From Aliidiomarina indica (lineage in GTDB: Bacteria; Pseudomonadota; Gammaproteobacteria; Enterobacterales; Alteromonadaceae), in assembly GCF_015354615.1 (NCBI RefSeq), contig NZ_JACAVQ010000003.1, positions 1 to 64,000 of the forward strand: a stretch of DNA of 64,000 nt, in the 5' to 3' direction. Position 1 is the stretch's first letter, and every line of letters begins with the position of its first letter. The notes under the pieces are model-generated. The model was not told the DNA's origin and searched no databases. It was given only the letters and a program-made list of their open reading frames with translations. Shown piece after piece: positions 12,001 through 17,815 of the stretch. Made by a program: the position numbers and the translations under genes.

Positions 12001-12690
12001 ATTCAGCGAGTTGTTAAAGTTTAAAATACGATTACCCGGGCCAATGAAAGCGGTCGAGTTATGTCCTAATAGATGAATATTCGGATCGTTTGCATGATCA
12101 ATGGAATGCGATGGAACATTGCTCCAGATACCCGATAATCTATCAATAGGCTGTGAAGGCGAGCCCGACGAACCATCGATGTGAGCTGCAAAATCAGTCA
12201 CACCAGAGCCATCAATATCGAAAAGCACTGTCCACAACGCCGACGCCCAGGGGTTCCCCGCGCTAAAGTTACCGGCATTTGGGCCTGTGGCGTAATTATG
12301 AGCCGACGCCTCAACACGCCAACGGAACATCACCACATCTTCAGAAGGCGTCGCTCCCTGATGCAGGTAGTAATAGATACTTGGCTGAGACTCATCAGTA
12401 CACGAAGAGGAGATGTTTACGTAGGATTGTGGCCGAGTGCCGCCGTTAGAGGGATCGCGTGTGCGCGGATCGTTAATTGATTGTTGAAAGCGCGTGTAGG
12501 GCTTCCATTCACCACACTCATCATCACAGGATAGGGGATTCGCAGGTTCATCCGGCCACGCTACCGGTGGGAAGTGTACTGCAGCCCCATTGCCATTTTC
12601 CCAGTAAGGGGGAAAGGGATCTGCCTGAGCTCCTAGCGCAAGAACTAAGCATGTAACACCTGTTATCGACAGTATTGCTTGTTTAATCAT
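1..12690 (-). CDS. Giant secreted repeat protein (DUF11-like, SdrD_B/Cna_B-like, tandem InlB B-type repeats), C-terminus outside window
   Basis: One open frame of 4,230 codons runs from ATG 12690 through the left edge; minus-strand codons stay in register with no stop in the stretches I translated. An AAGGTG site lies 11 bases upstream. Residues 1-23 are a signal peptide ending in GAQA. Residues 24 to about 530 form a Cys-containing region I do not recognise. Residues about 530-1750 are DUF11-like beta domains, marked by phrases such as PGESITYSISYENVG. Residues about 1768-1865 are an SdrD_B/Cna_B-like domain starting GHIFYSDDGTGAFN. One InlB B-type unit (about 1885-1950) and one divergent GLITPSTTTVNHG domain follow, then 35 full units and a partial one. 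It is probably extracellular or surface-bound; an adhesin role is inferred from family analogy only. The anchoring or secretion domain must lie beyond the window. Promoter not identified. Confidence 0.9.
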   Translation of the reverse strand, partial: MIKQAILSITGVTCLVLALGAQADPFPPYWENGNGAAVHFPPVAWPDEPANPLSCDDECGEWKPYTRFQQSINDPRTRDPSNGGTRPQSYVNISSSCTDESQPSIYYYLHQGATPSEDVVMFRWRVEASAHNYATGPNAGNFSAGNPWASALWTVLFDIDGSGVTDFAAHIDGSSGSPSQPIDRLSGIWSNVPSHSIDHANDPNIHLLGHNSTAFIGPGNRILNFNNSLNPTEDWPNGSAETVWDYGTTRATLVSKSPCNEYFIDYQIPVGLLDASPLGGPKVERSTPIAMLFCTANSLNNPFQKDCAINNKWTATPGSPAPFGDYISFDQEESYPQPIITDIQAIAPLSCPGEYHLEASVQDVLALTDGSPQTSVQQVRFYYWYDQDGDGTANEPDGNWVRIANDGTLADGSFTRWTTSWDATSLPKGRYLIGVQAVDDNTLVDDGMTASGIDNRTFSYISGNASNKIHIAGSWESGQQSEFPAHSPSMSPSATEDWYGNPSVTGQQVAVVATAINACGIAPDITLSADPEDVVVGGTVALNVAVTNPAANLISVDVDNVSVSLPPGFSYQTDSALIGGSPLANPTVSGRELSWALAPAEDLEPGESLTISFNTTATTEAGQYNVTSSADTSFGILESDPAAIAVDGPRLNLSITPSAYTIAANGTSQLTYTLQYRNDSAVRLNDSELTLSLPNGVNPEQCSGGVNCHSTANSIVWDLGSIAGLSTGTVTGTVTVDSAWTAPTMTVNAQLNSSPATGGALTRNANASVAVTGFSVIGEPDFTLQKAANTNLVNPGESITYSISYENVGRADADDVIISTVIPAGSTFISGTGSPNLNNGVLEWSLGTVVEGASGVVNYTVQTANPFVAANPIVTQAEIDWLDGTTVTSNNAVVGVTGQACNTYYFQNTFTDVGADGSRRVATITPAPQPGDTGASVTVTAPNKSSGGWAEVLRFYQDPASPNAVPFTGNLETFMYYDRSPGQGLNLRARVFDYNSDTGYDEVTDLLGSTVTTAGGSTRGLLTSVVPLSGTLQPDHRLLWVFEVQTDHNSQTTQVQFQFAGTVANNVSGTTPATFANARAEFCVTPPANLSVSAQVDRAQILEGEQEQLTYSVNFLNSGVADASNVVLTTTIPMGATACEVSTDGTSWSACDNASNHQFNQALLAGGTSEQVYVRALAPAGSTGGDTLTFTADLDSDQTVAVTATALTKVQSGTPTVPDFVELTSSLSTNKSYLVPGEQVTYDFAVTNLGTISANNLTFEVTVPNESFHQVTSCGGCSVTGNVLSWDLTSLASGSTHTVSINADITSDGLSAGTTEIFAEASVTSDEASSTAGPVSLSISGNPALSAELTSNAGGSVSPGDLITFTFNVENFGNTSAESVVATLPIPQYLSYSSGLVSNLGQAQLDTVNNRIRVTVPSLAPEQVLTVQYVMQVGNVPSGTTLITQHGNASAANSGQVASQVTLTAEASAVLALNMQVMGETAYPSATVTAAAVSDRILVDSTRFIQIGQYVRIAGQVREVVSLSNTSLTLNQAITVSSGDVVVAALIADLTYQNTGDATATSVELSFTVPADLDRYNPSTGSILGSGTSTWSIGQLQPQQSGGRQAIFFPTGTLGSFVVSSQIEASNATTQDEDRTLSIGGLQVRKSTSTPTINAGDSASYRIEIENNLPSSVSGISVTDTLSTGFSYIAASATVDGIAVEPTGDPSIPTWTNLSVAGNDVLVIEFEAVTDPDIGGAVYQNEVDVSSVSVVGIANFDALATNEEDVTVLALTEGVLSGHIFYSDDGTGAFNSETDLALAGVQVLIYEVGADCSDIYNSGCWLAETNEEGEYSLTLEGQEYKVEAQLGTGTLDADWVLTFGANDNVVEVIAGTTTTDVKGFSEAPDVTTYTVTFQDYDGSVIDTQTVDEGNAATAPTDPTRTGYTFAGWDPSDFSEITADLTVTAQYTINTYTVTATASTGGLITPSTTTVNHGETTTFTVTPDTGFSINTVTGCDGTLDGNSFTTGAITAGCSVSASFNINSYTVTFQDHDGTELSTQSVEHGSAATAPADPSRTGYTFTGWNPSDFTEITSALTVTAQYAINTYTVTFQDHDGTELSTQSVEHGSGATAPADPVRTGYTFTGWDTSFAEITNDLTVTAQYTINSYTVAFQDHDGTVLDTQSVEHGSGATAPADPTRTGYTFTGWDTSFAEITNDLTVTAQYTINSYTVTFQDHDGTVLDTQSVEHGSGATAPADPVRTDYTFTGWDPSDFSEITGALTVTAQYAINTYTVTFQDHDGTVLDTQSIEHGSGATAPTDPSRTGYTFTGWDPSDFSEITGALTVTAQYAINTYTVTFQDHDGTVLDTQSIEHGSGATAPVDPSRTGYTFTGWSVSFDEITEALTVTAEYAINTYTVTFADYDGSVIETQTIEHGSGATAPADPSRTGYTFTGWDPSDFSEITGALTVTAQYAINTYTVTFQDHDGTELSTQSVEHGSAATAPADPSRTGYTFTGWDPSDFSEITGALTVTAQYAINTYTVTFQDHDGTELSTQSVEHGSGATAPTDPTRTGYTFTGWDTSFTEITNDLTVTAEYTINSYTVTFQDHDGTVLDTQSIEHGNAATAPTDPSRTGYTFTGWDPSDFSDITGALTVTAQYTINSYTVTFQDHDGTELSTQSVEHGSGATAPTDPVRTGYTFTGWDASFAEITEALTVTAEYAINTYTVTFQDHDGTELSTQSVEHGSAASAPTDPTRTGYTFTGWDPSDFSEITGALTVTAQYAINTYTVTFQDHDGTVLDTQSVEHGSGATAPADPVRTGYTFTGWDPSDFSEITGALTVTAQYAINTYTVTFQDHDGTVLDTQSVEHGSGATAPTDPVRTGYTFTGWDASFAEITNDLTVTAQYTINTYTVTFQDHDGTVLDTQSIEHGSGATAPADPSRTGYTFTGWDPSDFSEITGALTVTAQYAINTYTVTFQDHDGTVLDTQSVEHGSAATAPADPTRTGYTFTGWDPSDFTEITGALTVTAEYTINSYTVTFQDHDGTVLDTQSIEHGSGATAPVDPVRTGYTFTGWDPSDFTDITDELTVIAQYAINTYTVTFQDHDGTELSTQSVEHGSGATAPADPVRTGYTFTGWDTSFAEITNDLTVTAQYTINSYTVTFQDHDGTELSTQSVEHGSGATAPADPTRTGYTFTGWDPSDFSEITGALTVTAQYAITTYTVTFQDHDGTELSTQSVEHGSGATAPADPSRTGYTFTGWSVSFDEITEALTVTAEYAINTYTVTFQDHDGTVLDTQSVEHGSGATAPAAPSRTGYTFTGWDPSDFSEITGALTVTAQYTINSYTVTFQDHDGTVLDTQSVEHGSGATAPTDPVRTGYTFTGWDASFAEITNDLTVTAQYTINSYTVTFQNHDGTELSTQSVEHGSAATAPADPTRTGYTFTGWDPSDFSEITGALTVTAQYAINTYTVTFQDHDGTVLDTQSIEHGSAATAPTDPSRTGYTFTGWDPSDFTEITGALTVTAQYAINTYTVTFQDHDGTVLDTQSIEHGSAATAPTDPSRTGYTFTGWDPSDFSEITGDLTITAQYAINTYTVTFQDHDGSVLDTQTVEHGSGATAPADPVRTGYTFTGWDPSFAEVTGDLTVTAQYAINTYTVTFQDHDGTVLDTQSVEHGSGATAPADPSRTGYTFTGWDPSDFSEITGALTVTAQYAINTYTVTFQDHDGTELSTQSVEHGSGATAPVDPVRTGYTFTGWDPSDFSDITGALTVTAQYAINTYTVTFQDHDGTELSTQSVEHGSAATAPADPSRTGYTFTGWDPSDFSEITGALTVTAQYAINTYTVTFQDHDGTVLDTQSIEHGSGATAPADPTRTGYTFTGWDPSDFSDITGALTVTAQYAINTYTVTFQDHDGTVLDTQSVEHGSGAAAPADPVRTGYTFTGWDPSDFSEITGALTVTAQYAINTYSVTFQDHDGTVLDTQSVEHGSGATAPADPTRTGYTFTGWDTSFAEITNDLTVTAEYTINSYTVTFQDHDGTVLDTQSVEHGSAATAPADPTRTGYTFTGWDPSDFSEITGALTVTAEYAINTYTVTFADYDGSVIETQTIEHGSGATAPADPTRTGYTFTGWDPSDFSEITGALTVTAQYAINTYTVTFQDHDSTVLDTQSVEHGSGAIAPADPSRTGYTFTGWSVSFDEITEALTVTAEYAINTYTVTFADYDGSVIETQTIEHGSGATAPADPTREGYTFTGWDASFAEVTGD
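152..6625 (-). repeat. Tandem array of 35 complete InlB B-type (Listeria-Bacteroides) repeats within the giant CDS
   Basis: Boundaries recur every 183 or 186 bp, always in frame, giving units of 61 or 62 residues. Twelve units are 183 bp and 23 are 186 bp, which matches the 6,474 bp span. The core reads YTVTFQDHDGTVLDTQ, then HGSGATAPADPTRTGYTFTG, then either WDPSDFSEITGALTV (long form) or WDASFAEITNDLTV / WSVSFDEITEALTV (short forms). A 36th unit is cut by the left edge. Units are near-identical at DNA level, which implies recent duplication or homogenisation and also makes copy number an assembly risk. The family folds as small beta-grasp-like modules in other surface proteins; what they bind here is unknown. 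Confidence 0.93.
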
Positions 12691-12971
12691 CTTGCGTAAT
12701 GCACCTTTGTTGAGCGTGCTTCGCGACATCCGCATCCGTGCACACCATATACGTCCGTTGAGATTCGTGTTTACAAAATTTTTACACAGTTTAGGCGGTT
12801 ACCCCTAAGGCCTCAAAATACCAAAAGTAATACATTGTGTTATAAATTTGTTAACAATCACACAAGATGCTGTTGTTATAATGGAATTCAAAGAAACGGA
12901 GGTAACATCAGAAGGTTCGTTCAAAACTTATACAATCACTGGGAGAGCCAACGATTTGCACTAGGATTCTC
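12691..12971. other. Intergenic region between the giant gene and the tRNA promoter
   Basis: About 280 bases hold the 5' leader of the giant gene (minus strand) and the upstream flank of the tRNA-Arg gene (plus strand). A 27-codon plus-strand frame starting ATG 12881 is open but matches nothing I know and has no good ribosome site. I see no convincing hairpin or riboswitch. No promoter for the giant gene could be picked with confidence. Confidence 0.5.
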
Positions 12972-13000
12972 TGGACATCAGTACGCAAATTCCCTAAAAT
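12972..13000 (+). promoter_or_regulatory. Promoter of tRNA-Arg
   Basis: TGGACA (12972-12977), a 17-base spacer, then TAAAAT (12995-13000), both close to sigma-70 consensus. The next seven bases, CGCCGCC, form a GC-rich discriminator, which is typical of stable-RNA promoters under stringent control. The start point would fall near 13007, about 22 bases before the mature tRNA. Confidence 0.75.
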
Positions 13001-13028
13001 CGCCGCCTCTATTGTCGATCACAGATTT

Positions 13029-13105
<77 letters not shown>

Positions 13106-13112
13106 GAACGTT

Positions 13113-13138
13113 AAAACCCACCTATATGGTGGGTTTTT
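13113..13138 (+). terminator. Rho-independent terminator of tRNA-Arg
   Basis: AAAACCCACC, loop TATAT, GGTGGGTTTT followed by T. A perfect 10-bp stem begins 8 bases after the tRNA CCA end. Confidence 0.92.
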
Positions 13139-13258
13139 GCGTTCTAGTGCCTGGGAGATGAGAACCTCTTCAGGTTCGACAAAACGGCAGGAAGCCGTTT
13201 TGGACGCGCGAGCACGGCGAGTGCGCCCCGCAGGGGTGAGCGCCATGGATGGCGCGAA

Positions 13259-15538
13259 TCAATCCTCTCGGGCGCGCCAGAACTGGTGTTTTAAAAGCAA
13301 CGAATTACCTATCACTGATAACGAGCTTGCGGTCATCGCCACCACACCAATCATCGGGTGCAACAGCCCGATCGCAGCGACGGGAATCGCGGCGACGTTG
13401 TAGCCACTGGCCCAAATCAGGTTGTGTACGATCTTTTTAAAAGTCGCTTGGGACAAGTGCATAGCGTCCACCACACCTGTGAGTTCACCTCTGACCAGGG
13501 TGACGTCCGCAGCCTCTATCGCCACATCGGCACCGGCACCAATGGCAATCCCGACATTTGCTTGTTTAAGCGCGGGCGCATCATTAATGCCGTCCCCTAC
13601 CATAGCAACATAGTTACCGTACTTTTCCTGCAACGCACGCACCGCATCTACTTTGCCCGCTGGCAGCACACCTGCCTGAACCTCATCAATACCGACCTCT
13701 TTAGCAACAGTACGAGCCGCGCGCTCATTGTCCCCTGTAATCATCACCACATGTAGCCCAAGGTCGTGCATACCGCGGATAGCTTCGATTGACTCTTCCT
13801 TTATTGTATCAGCCACGGCTAACGCACCACGTGCTTTACCATCGACCGCAACCAGCACAACCGTGCGGCCTCGCTCTTCCAACGCCTCTAAGTCCTTATC
13901 TAAATCTGCTAAGTTGGTTACACCTTCCTCATCCAGTAACTTACGGTTACCAATTAGTACAAGCGCACCATCGACTACGCCAGAAACGCCTCGAGCACCG
14001 GTGGACTTAAACTCAGTCACATTGCCTGGTTTTACTTTGCGCTCTCCGGCGCCCTCAACAATAGCCTGGGCTATAGGATGCTCAGACGCATTTTCAACCG
14101 TCGCAGCCCACTGCAGTAGTTGCTCTTCGTTCGCGCCCACAGCCGTTACTACCTCGGTCAGAGTTGGTTCACCTTTGGTAATGGTACCGGTTTTATCCAG
14201 CACCATGACTTTAATGTCTTTAAAGGTTTGAATCGCTTCGCCAGAGCGGATCAAAATGCCCCGCTCCGCACCAATGCCTGAACCTACCATCAGTGCCGTT
14301 GGCGTAGCTAAGCCCAGGGCGCATGGACAGGCAATCACTAGCACCGCAATCGCTGCCAGTATTGCCAGTACAGGCGTTGCAGCTTGTGGGTCTACCCAGG
14401 GTAAAAAGCTCGCCCCCCATTCCAGAATAGGGCGTAAACTATCGGCTGCAAACAGCCAAACCAGCAAACTAGCTAGGGCAATAAATAAAACAATGGGTAC
14501 GAAGCGGCCCGTCATGCGGTCGGCAAATTCCTGAATAGGCACCCGCGAGCCCTGGGCCTGCTCCACAAGCTTGATCACCTGAGATAAAAACGTATCACCG
14601 CCAACACGGGTGACTTTAACCCGCAAACGCCCTTCTTTATTGATCGTCGCACCAATAACCGTATCGCCAGAAGCCTTATAGACGGGAACGGATTCACCAG
14701 TAGCGATGGACTCATCCAGATGGCTCTCACCATCCGTCACTTCGCCGTCGGTGGGCACCTTGTCGCCAGGCCGGATCACCATAATGTCCCCTGGCTTCAA
14801 TTCCTTCACCGGAATCTCTGTTTCTTCACCGTCGCGTTCTACCCGTGCGGTTTTGGCGCCCAGCGTCAACAGCTTACGGATGGCCTGAGACGCGCTGCCT
14901 TTCGCCTTCGCTTCAAGATAGCGGCCCAGTAAGTGAAAGGTCATAATGGTGGCAGCCATTTCCATAAACGAGGTCATGGTGTAGAAAAAGCCGACAAGAC
15001 CAATGATATACGGGGGAATACTACCAAGGGAGATCAGTACGTCCATATTGAACGTGCGGTTGGTCAGGGAGCGCCAGGTGGACTTATGGGTAGCCGCGCC
15101 GCCGTAGAGAAATACCACCGGAAACGCCAGTACGGCGATAATTGCAAGATACCCGGGAATCGGCTGCCAGAACATATGTGGCATCATCAGCAGCATGATT
15201 AATGTAGTTGGTATCGCGGCTATCCAAAGCCGCTTTCGGGCTTGTGCTAAATACGCGTGTTCAATGTCAGCGCCCTGCTCTTCAGCCTCGTCACCCACCT
15301 CAGATGCTTGCGCCACGTCGTATCCGGCCTTTTCTACCGCACTGCGAAGATCTTCGACACTAAGCACCTCTGAATTGTATTCGAGCTCGACACGGTGAGC
15401 GGCAATATTAACGCTCATGTCGCCAACACCTTGTAGCCGCTTCAAGGACGTCTTCACTATGCCGGCACAGTGATCTGAGCCCATCCCTAGTATTATCAAA
15501 CGAGCCTGGCGGGTATGCTGGTCTTTGCCGCTACTCAT
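13259..15538 (-). CDS. copA: Copper-translocating P1B-type ATPase
   Basis: A 759-residue inner-membrane pump predicted to export Cu(I) using ATP. Order seen: an HMA-like domain (residues about 13-78), transmembrane helices, the actuator motif TGES, the channel motif ACPCALGLATP, the phosphorylation site DKTGTITKG, an HP motif in SEHPIA, the hinge GDGINDAPAL, and final helices with SGYN and TASSLS, the Cu(I)-subclass pattern. The N-terminal HMA loop reads GMGSDHCAGIV with one Cys instead of GMTCxxC, so the accessory copper site is probably altered. ATG 15538 follows GGGAG. The last residues and the TGA lie inside the copied tRNA-Arg 3' end, so the C-terminus was remodelled at that junction. 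It is last in a four-gene minus-strand group. Confidence 0.93.
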   Translation of the reverse strand: MSSGKDQHTRQARLIILGMGSDHCAGIVKTSLKRLQGVGDMSVNIAAHRVELEYNSEVLSVEDLRSAVEKAGYDVAQASEVGDEAEEQGADIEHAYLAQARKRLWIAAIPTTLIMLLMMPHMFWQPIPGYLAIIAVLAFPVVFLYGGAATHKSTWRSLTNRTFNMDVLISLGSIPPYIIGLVGFFYTMTSFMEMAATIMTFHLLGRYLEAKAKGSASQAIRKLLTLGAKTARVERDGEETEIPVKELKPGDIMVIRPGDKVPTDGEVTDGESHLDESIATGESVPVYKASGDTVIGATINKEGRLRVKVTRVGGDTFLSQVIKLVEQAQGSRVPIQEFADRMTGRFVPIVLFIALASLLVWLFAADSLRPILEWGASFLPWVDPQAATPVLAILAAIAVLVIACPCALGLATPTALMVGSGIGAERGILIRSGEAIQTFKDIKVMVLDKTGTITKGEPTLTEVVTAVGANEEQLLQWAATVENASEHPIAQAIVEGAGERKVKPGNVTEFKSTGARGVSGVVDGALVLIGNRKLLDEEGVTNLADLDKDLEALEERGRTVVLVAVDGKARGALAVADTIKEESIEAIRGMHDLGLHVVMITGDNERAARTVAKEVGIDEVQAGVLPAGKVDAVRALQEKYGNYVAMVGDGINDAPALKQANVGIAIGAGADVAIEAADVTLVRGELTGVVDAMHLSQATFKKIVHNLIWASGYNVAAIPVAAIGLLHPMIGVVAMTASSLSVIGNSLLLKHQFWRARED
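13261..13283 (+). repeat. 23-bp exact copy of the tRNA-Arg 3' end
   Basis: Bases 13087-13109 (T-arm 3' side, acceptor strand, CCA and GAAC beyond) recur exactly at 13261-13283, 174 bp apart. The interval holds the tRNA terminator and a GC-rich segment with the hairpin AAAACGGC AGGAA GCCGTTTT (about 13181-13201). The arrangement resembles the tRNA-terminal repeats downstream of E. coli tyrT (178-bp units, rtT RNA); an attachment-site relic is the alternative. On the minus strand the copy encodes the last residues and stop codon of the copper ATPase. Confidence 0.88.
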
Positions 15539-15575
15539 AATATCTCCCGACAGTCATCAAGAATCGAGGTCTTAC

Positions 15576-16034
15576 TTACATGTCTGATAACCGGTTGGCT
15601 GAATGAACCATCCGCTTAATTTCGTTTTCTTCGACATCTTTTATTGCGTCTAACAGTTCTTTTGCGGCGTTAATGTCAACCCGGGAATACAAATGCTCGT
15701 AAAGCGCAATCACCTGCTCGTGCTGGTCGACGAGTTTTTCCATCACATGGTCGGTGTCCAGGCTTTTAAACGGTGAATCACAGTGACCGTGCTTCACGAT
15801 GGGATGTTTCTCGAGATAGTCGTAACACATCGTATTCAGCGCCTTGCTTTCAGCTGTCTTAACAAAGCCGTTCACGATGCGTCCTAAACTCTCCTCATGT
15901 CCAACCAAGTACTCTAACGTCATCCGCGCGCGCTCATCTTCATTTTCTTTCGCACAATCGCGCAGGCATTCTTTCAGGTTTTCATGGAACGCAACTGTCC
16001 ATACCAGGACTTCACGTAGATTTTCGACTTGCAT
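15576..16034 (-). CDS. Ferritin-like or four-helix-bundle protein of unknown function
   Basis: 152 residues, almost entirely helical by composition, with no signal peptide or membrane segment, so cytoplasmic. Clustered Glu and His recur (HEN near residue 17, GHEESLG near 50, KHGHCDS near 84, DQHEQVIALYEH near 103), suggesting a metal-binding helical bundle of ferritin or hemerythrin type; this is inference from pattern, not a family match. A strong AGGAGG lies 6 bases before ATG 16034. It lies 37 bases upstream of the copper ATPase, so a metal or redox-stress role with the pump is plausible. Confidence 0.7.
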   Translation of the reverse strand: MQVENLREVLVWTVAFHENLKECLRDCAKENEDERARMTLEYLVGHEESLGRIVNGFVKTAESKALNTMCYDYLEKHPIVKHGHCDSPFKSLDTDHVMEKLVDQHEQVIALYEHLYSRVDINAAKELLDAIKDVEENEIKRMVHSANRLSDM

Positions 16035-16144
16035 GAGTGCCTCCTAAGTGTTCGTCATTAAGTACCGCTGACTCCCTTAGCCTAACGCTTTTTTCAGAAA
16101 GTACTATGATCCTGGATAAGGAAGCAGCGGGGTTCTTAATTTAT

Positions 16145-17464
16145 CTATTTCTCTTGGCGCGGCCGCAAAAACAATACTTCACCTACGATAATAATAATAA
16201 TGCCAATCAGAGACGCCCATATCACAAGCGGGTCGTTATTCCATTTGTTCCAAAGGAACGCTGCCAGAACCACAACATCTAAAATGATAGCCGTCACTAA
16301 AACAGACGCTTTTGCATTTATTTCGCTTCTTAAATGCCGCAAAATGCCCCAATGGATACCAATATCCATGATCAGGTAAAAAATGATACCTAATGACGCT
16401 ATTCTACTCAGGTCAAAAAAGGCAGCCAAAAACATAGCCATCACAATAGTGTAAACCAATGTGTGCTTTTGAATGCTCCCTGGCATCCCAAAATGACTGT
16501 GCGGCACTAGTTTCATATCGGTAAGCATGGCCAGCATCCGCGAGACCGCGAAGGCGCTTGCAATCACCCCTGATACCGTGGCGACGATTGCAAAGCCCAC
16601 GGTTATCCATAAACCTACGTTGCCATAAGCAGGCCTGGCAGCTTCGGCCAGTGCGTAGTCTTTGGCCTCGACAATTTGATCAATCGATAAATTAGCCCCT
16701 ACCGCCAAAGTGACCAGCAGGTAGATGGCCGCACAAATAACTAACGAAATAATAATCGCCCGACCTACATTTTTTTCGGGGTCTTTAATTTCTCCACCAC
16801 TATTTGTGATGGTGGTAAAGCCCTTATAGGCGAGTACACTCAATGCAATAGCAGCCAACAAGCCTCCACTCGAAGCGTCTTGGGGTACTGCTGAGATAGA
16901 CTCAAAATTAAGCCCCGCGACCCATAAACCACCAGCAGCAAGCGCGATTAAGCCCGCTGCCTTAATAAAGGCCATAAAAAATGAAAAGGTCTGAATGAAT
17001 TTATTGCTGAGAATGTTAATAAAAAAAGCAAAAGCCAATAGGGCAACAGCCAGCGCAGGTATCAGCCAATCAGCCTCAAAATCAACGATCTGAACGGTGT
17101 AGGTGGCGAACGTTCTTGCGACAAGACTTTCATTGATTACCATGGAGAAATACATGAGTAGCGCAAAAATTGCCGTGATACTGCCTTTGCCGTAGGCCTT
17201 GCTCAGGAACATGGCTATGCCGCCTGCAGACGGGTAAGCCTGCGCAAGCTTAATATACGAGTAGGCGCTAAACCCAGCGATAACTCCACCGACCATAAAC
17301 GCAAAAACGAACCACTCGCGTGCTAACTCAGCAACCTGTCCGGTCAGCGCAAGTATGCCGGCCCCAATCATCACGCCGGTGCCAAGCGACACAGCGCCCC
17401 AGAGGCTTAAGCTATTTTCCTTGTAATTCGTATCATGTGAATGCTCGTGGGAGTGCTCAGCCAT
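16145..17464 (-). CDS. APC-superfamily amino acid permease with His-rich N-terminus
   Basis: 439 residues from ATG 17464, chosen because it follows AAGGGGGTT; an upstream in-frame start at 17533 has no site. About 12 hydrophobic segments are seen. The first carries the APC signature GTGVMIGAGILALTGQVAEL, and the interior has the family's SGGEIKDPEKNVGRAI. Expected to import or exchange an amino acid or amine by secondary transport in the inner membrane; the substrate cannot be told. The N-terminus MAEHSHEHSHDTN is unusually His-rich for this family and could bind metal. It starts 11 bases after the preceding small membrane gene, so the two are probably co-transcribed. Confidence 0.88.
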   Translation of the reverse strand: MAEHSHEHSHDTNYKENSLSLWGAVSLGTGVMIGAGILALTGQVAELAREWFVFAFMVGGVIAGFSAYSYIKLAQAYPSAGGIAMFLSKAYGKGSITAIFALLMYFSMVINESLVARTFATYTVQIVDFEADWLIPALAVALLAFAFFINILSNKFIQTFSFFMAFIKAAGLIALAAGGLWVAGLNFESISAVPQDASSGGLLAAIALSVLAYKGFTTITNSGGEIKDPEKNVGRAIIISLVICAAIYLLVTLAVGANLSIDQIVEAKDYALAEAARPAYGNVGLWITVGFAIVATVSGVIASAFAVSRMLAMLTDMKLVPHSHFGMPGSIQKHTLVYTIVMAMFLAAFFDLSRIASLGIIFYLIMDIGIHWGILRHLRSEINAKASVLVTAIILDVVVLAAFLWNKWNNDPLVIWASLIGIIIIIVGEVLFLRPRQEK

Positions 17465-17474
17465 CGTAACCCCC

Positions 17475-17693
17475 TTATTGTATAGAGTCTTTAGTTTTCC
17501 AGGGCCCAAAAGCGATAAAATAGAGCAGTGCAATATTTGCCAGCGGCACCAGTATCAACAAGCCGAGCGGCCCGGGATAACCAACCCGCTGACATAAGCG
17601 CCAAGCAGGCACGACAACAAGTACACCAATGAGTAACATCCAAAGAATTCCAATACCTGCGAACATGCCATGATTCATCATGTGATCCATCAT
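17475..17693 (-). CDS. Small two-helix membrane protein, PLDc_N-like
   Basis: 72 residues with a Met/His-rich start (MMDHMMNHGM), a hydrophobic helix, then CQRVGYPGPLGLLILVPL and a second helix ending FGPW. The sequence between helices resembles the PLDc_N/SHOCT-neighbour type of small membrane protein. AAGGG precedes ATG 17693. First gene of the group reading toward the copper ATPase; Met/His residues at the exposed end would suit copper contact, which is inference. Confidence 0.8.
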   Translation of the reverse strand: MMDHMMNHGMFAGIGILWMLLIGVLVVVPAWRLCQRVGYPGPLGLLILVPLANIALLYFIAFGPWKTKDSIQ

Positions 17694-17801
17694 ATTTTCC
17701 CTTTTACTTGATAGCCTAGAAAAAAGTTAGGCGGTAACTTAATAATTTGCAAAACTTCAGTCGAGAAACGAATAAATTCACTTAGTTATATTTTTGTCTC
17801 T

Positions 17802-17815
17802 TTGATATACGTCAA
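17802..17815. promoter_or_regulatory. FNR/Anr-like box upstream of the permease-copper ATPase gene group
   Basis: TTGATATACGTCAA matches the FNR/Anr consensus TTGAT-N4-ATCAA at 9 of 10 fixed positions. It lies 109 bases before the first gene (start 17693). A possible -10 (TATAAC, minus strand) is only 11 bases downstream of the box and another (TTTATT) 25, neither at the usual 22, so the promoter geometry is uncertain. Confidence 0.5.

Noticed and set aside
7022-12480. Plus-strand open frames opposite the N-terminal part of the giant gene
   Set aside because: Short, low-complexity translations without ribosome sites; the minus-strand frame is continuous and gives a signal peptide and known domains.
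13358-15398. Plus-strand open frames opposite the copper ATPase
   Set aside because: They are antisense shadows of a gene with all P-type ATPase motifs.
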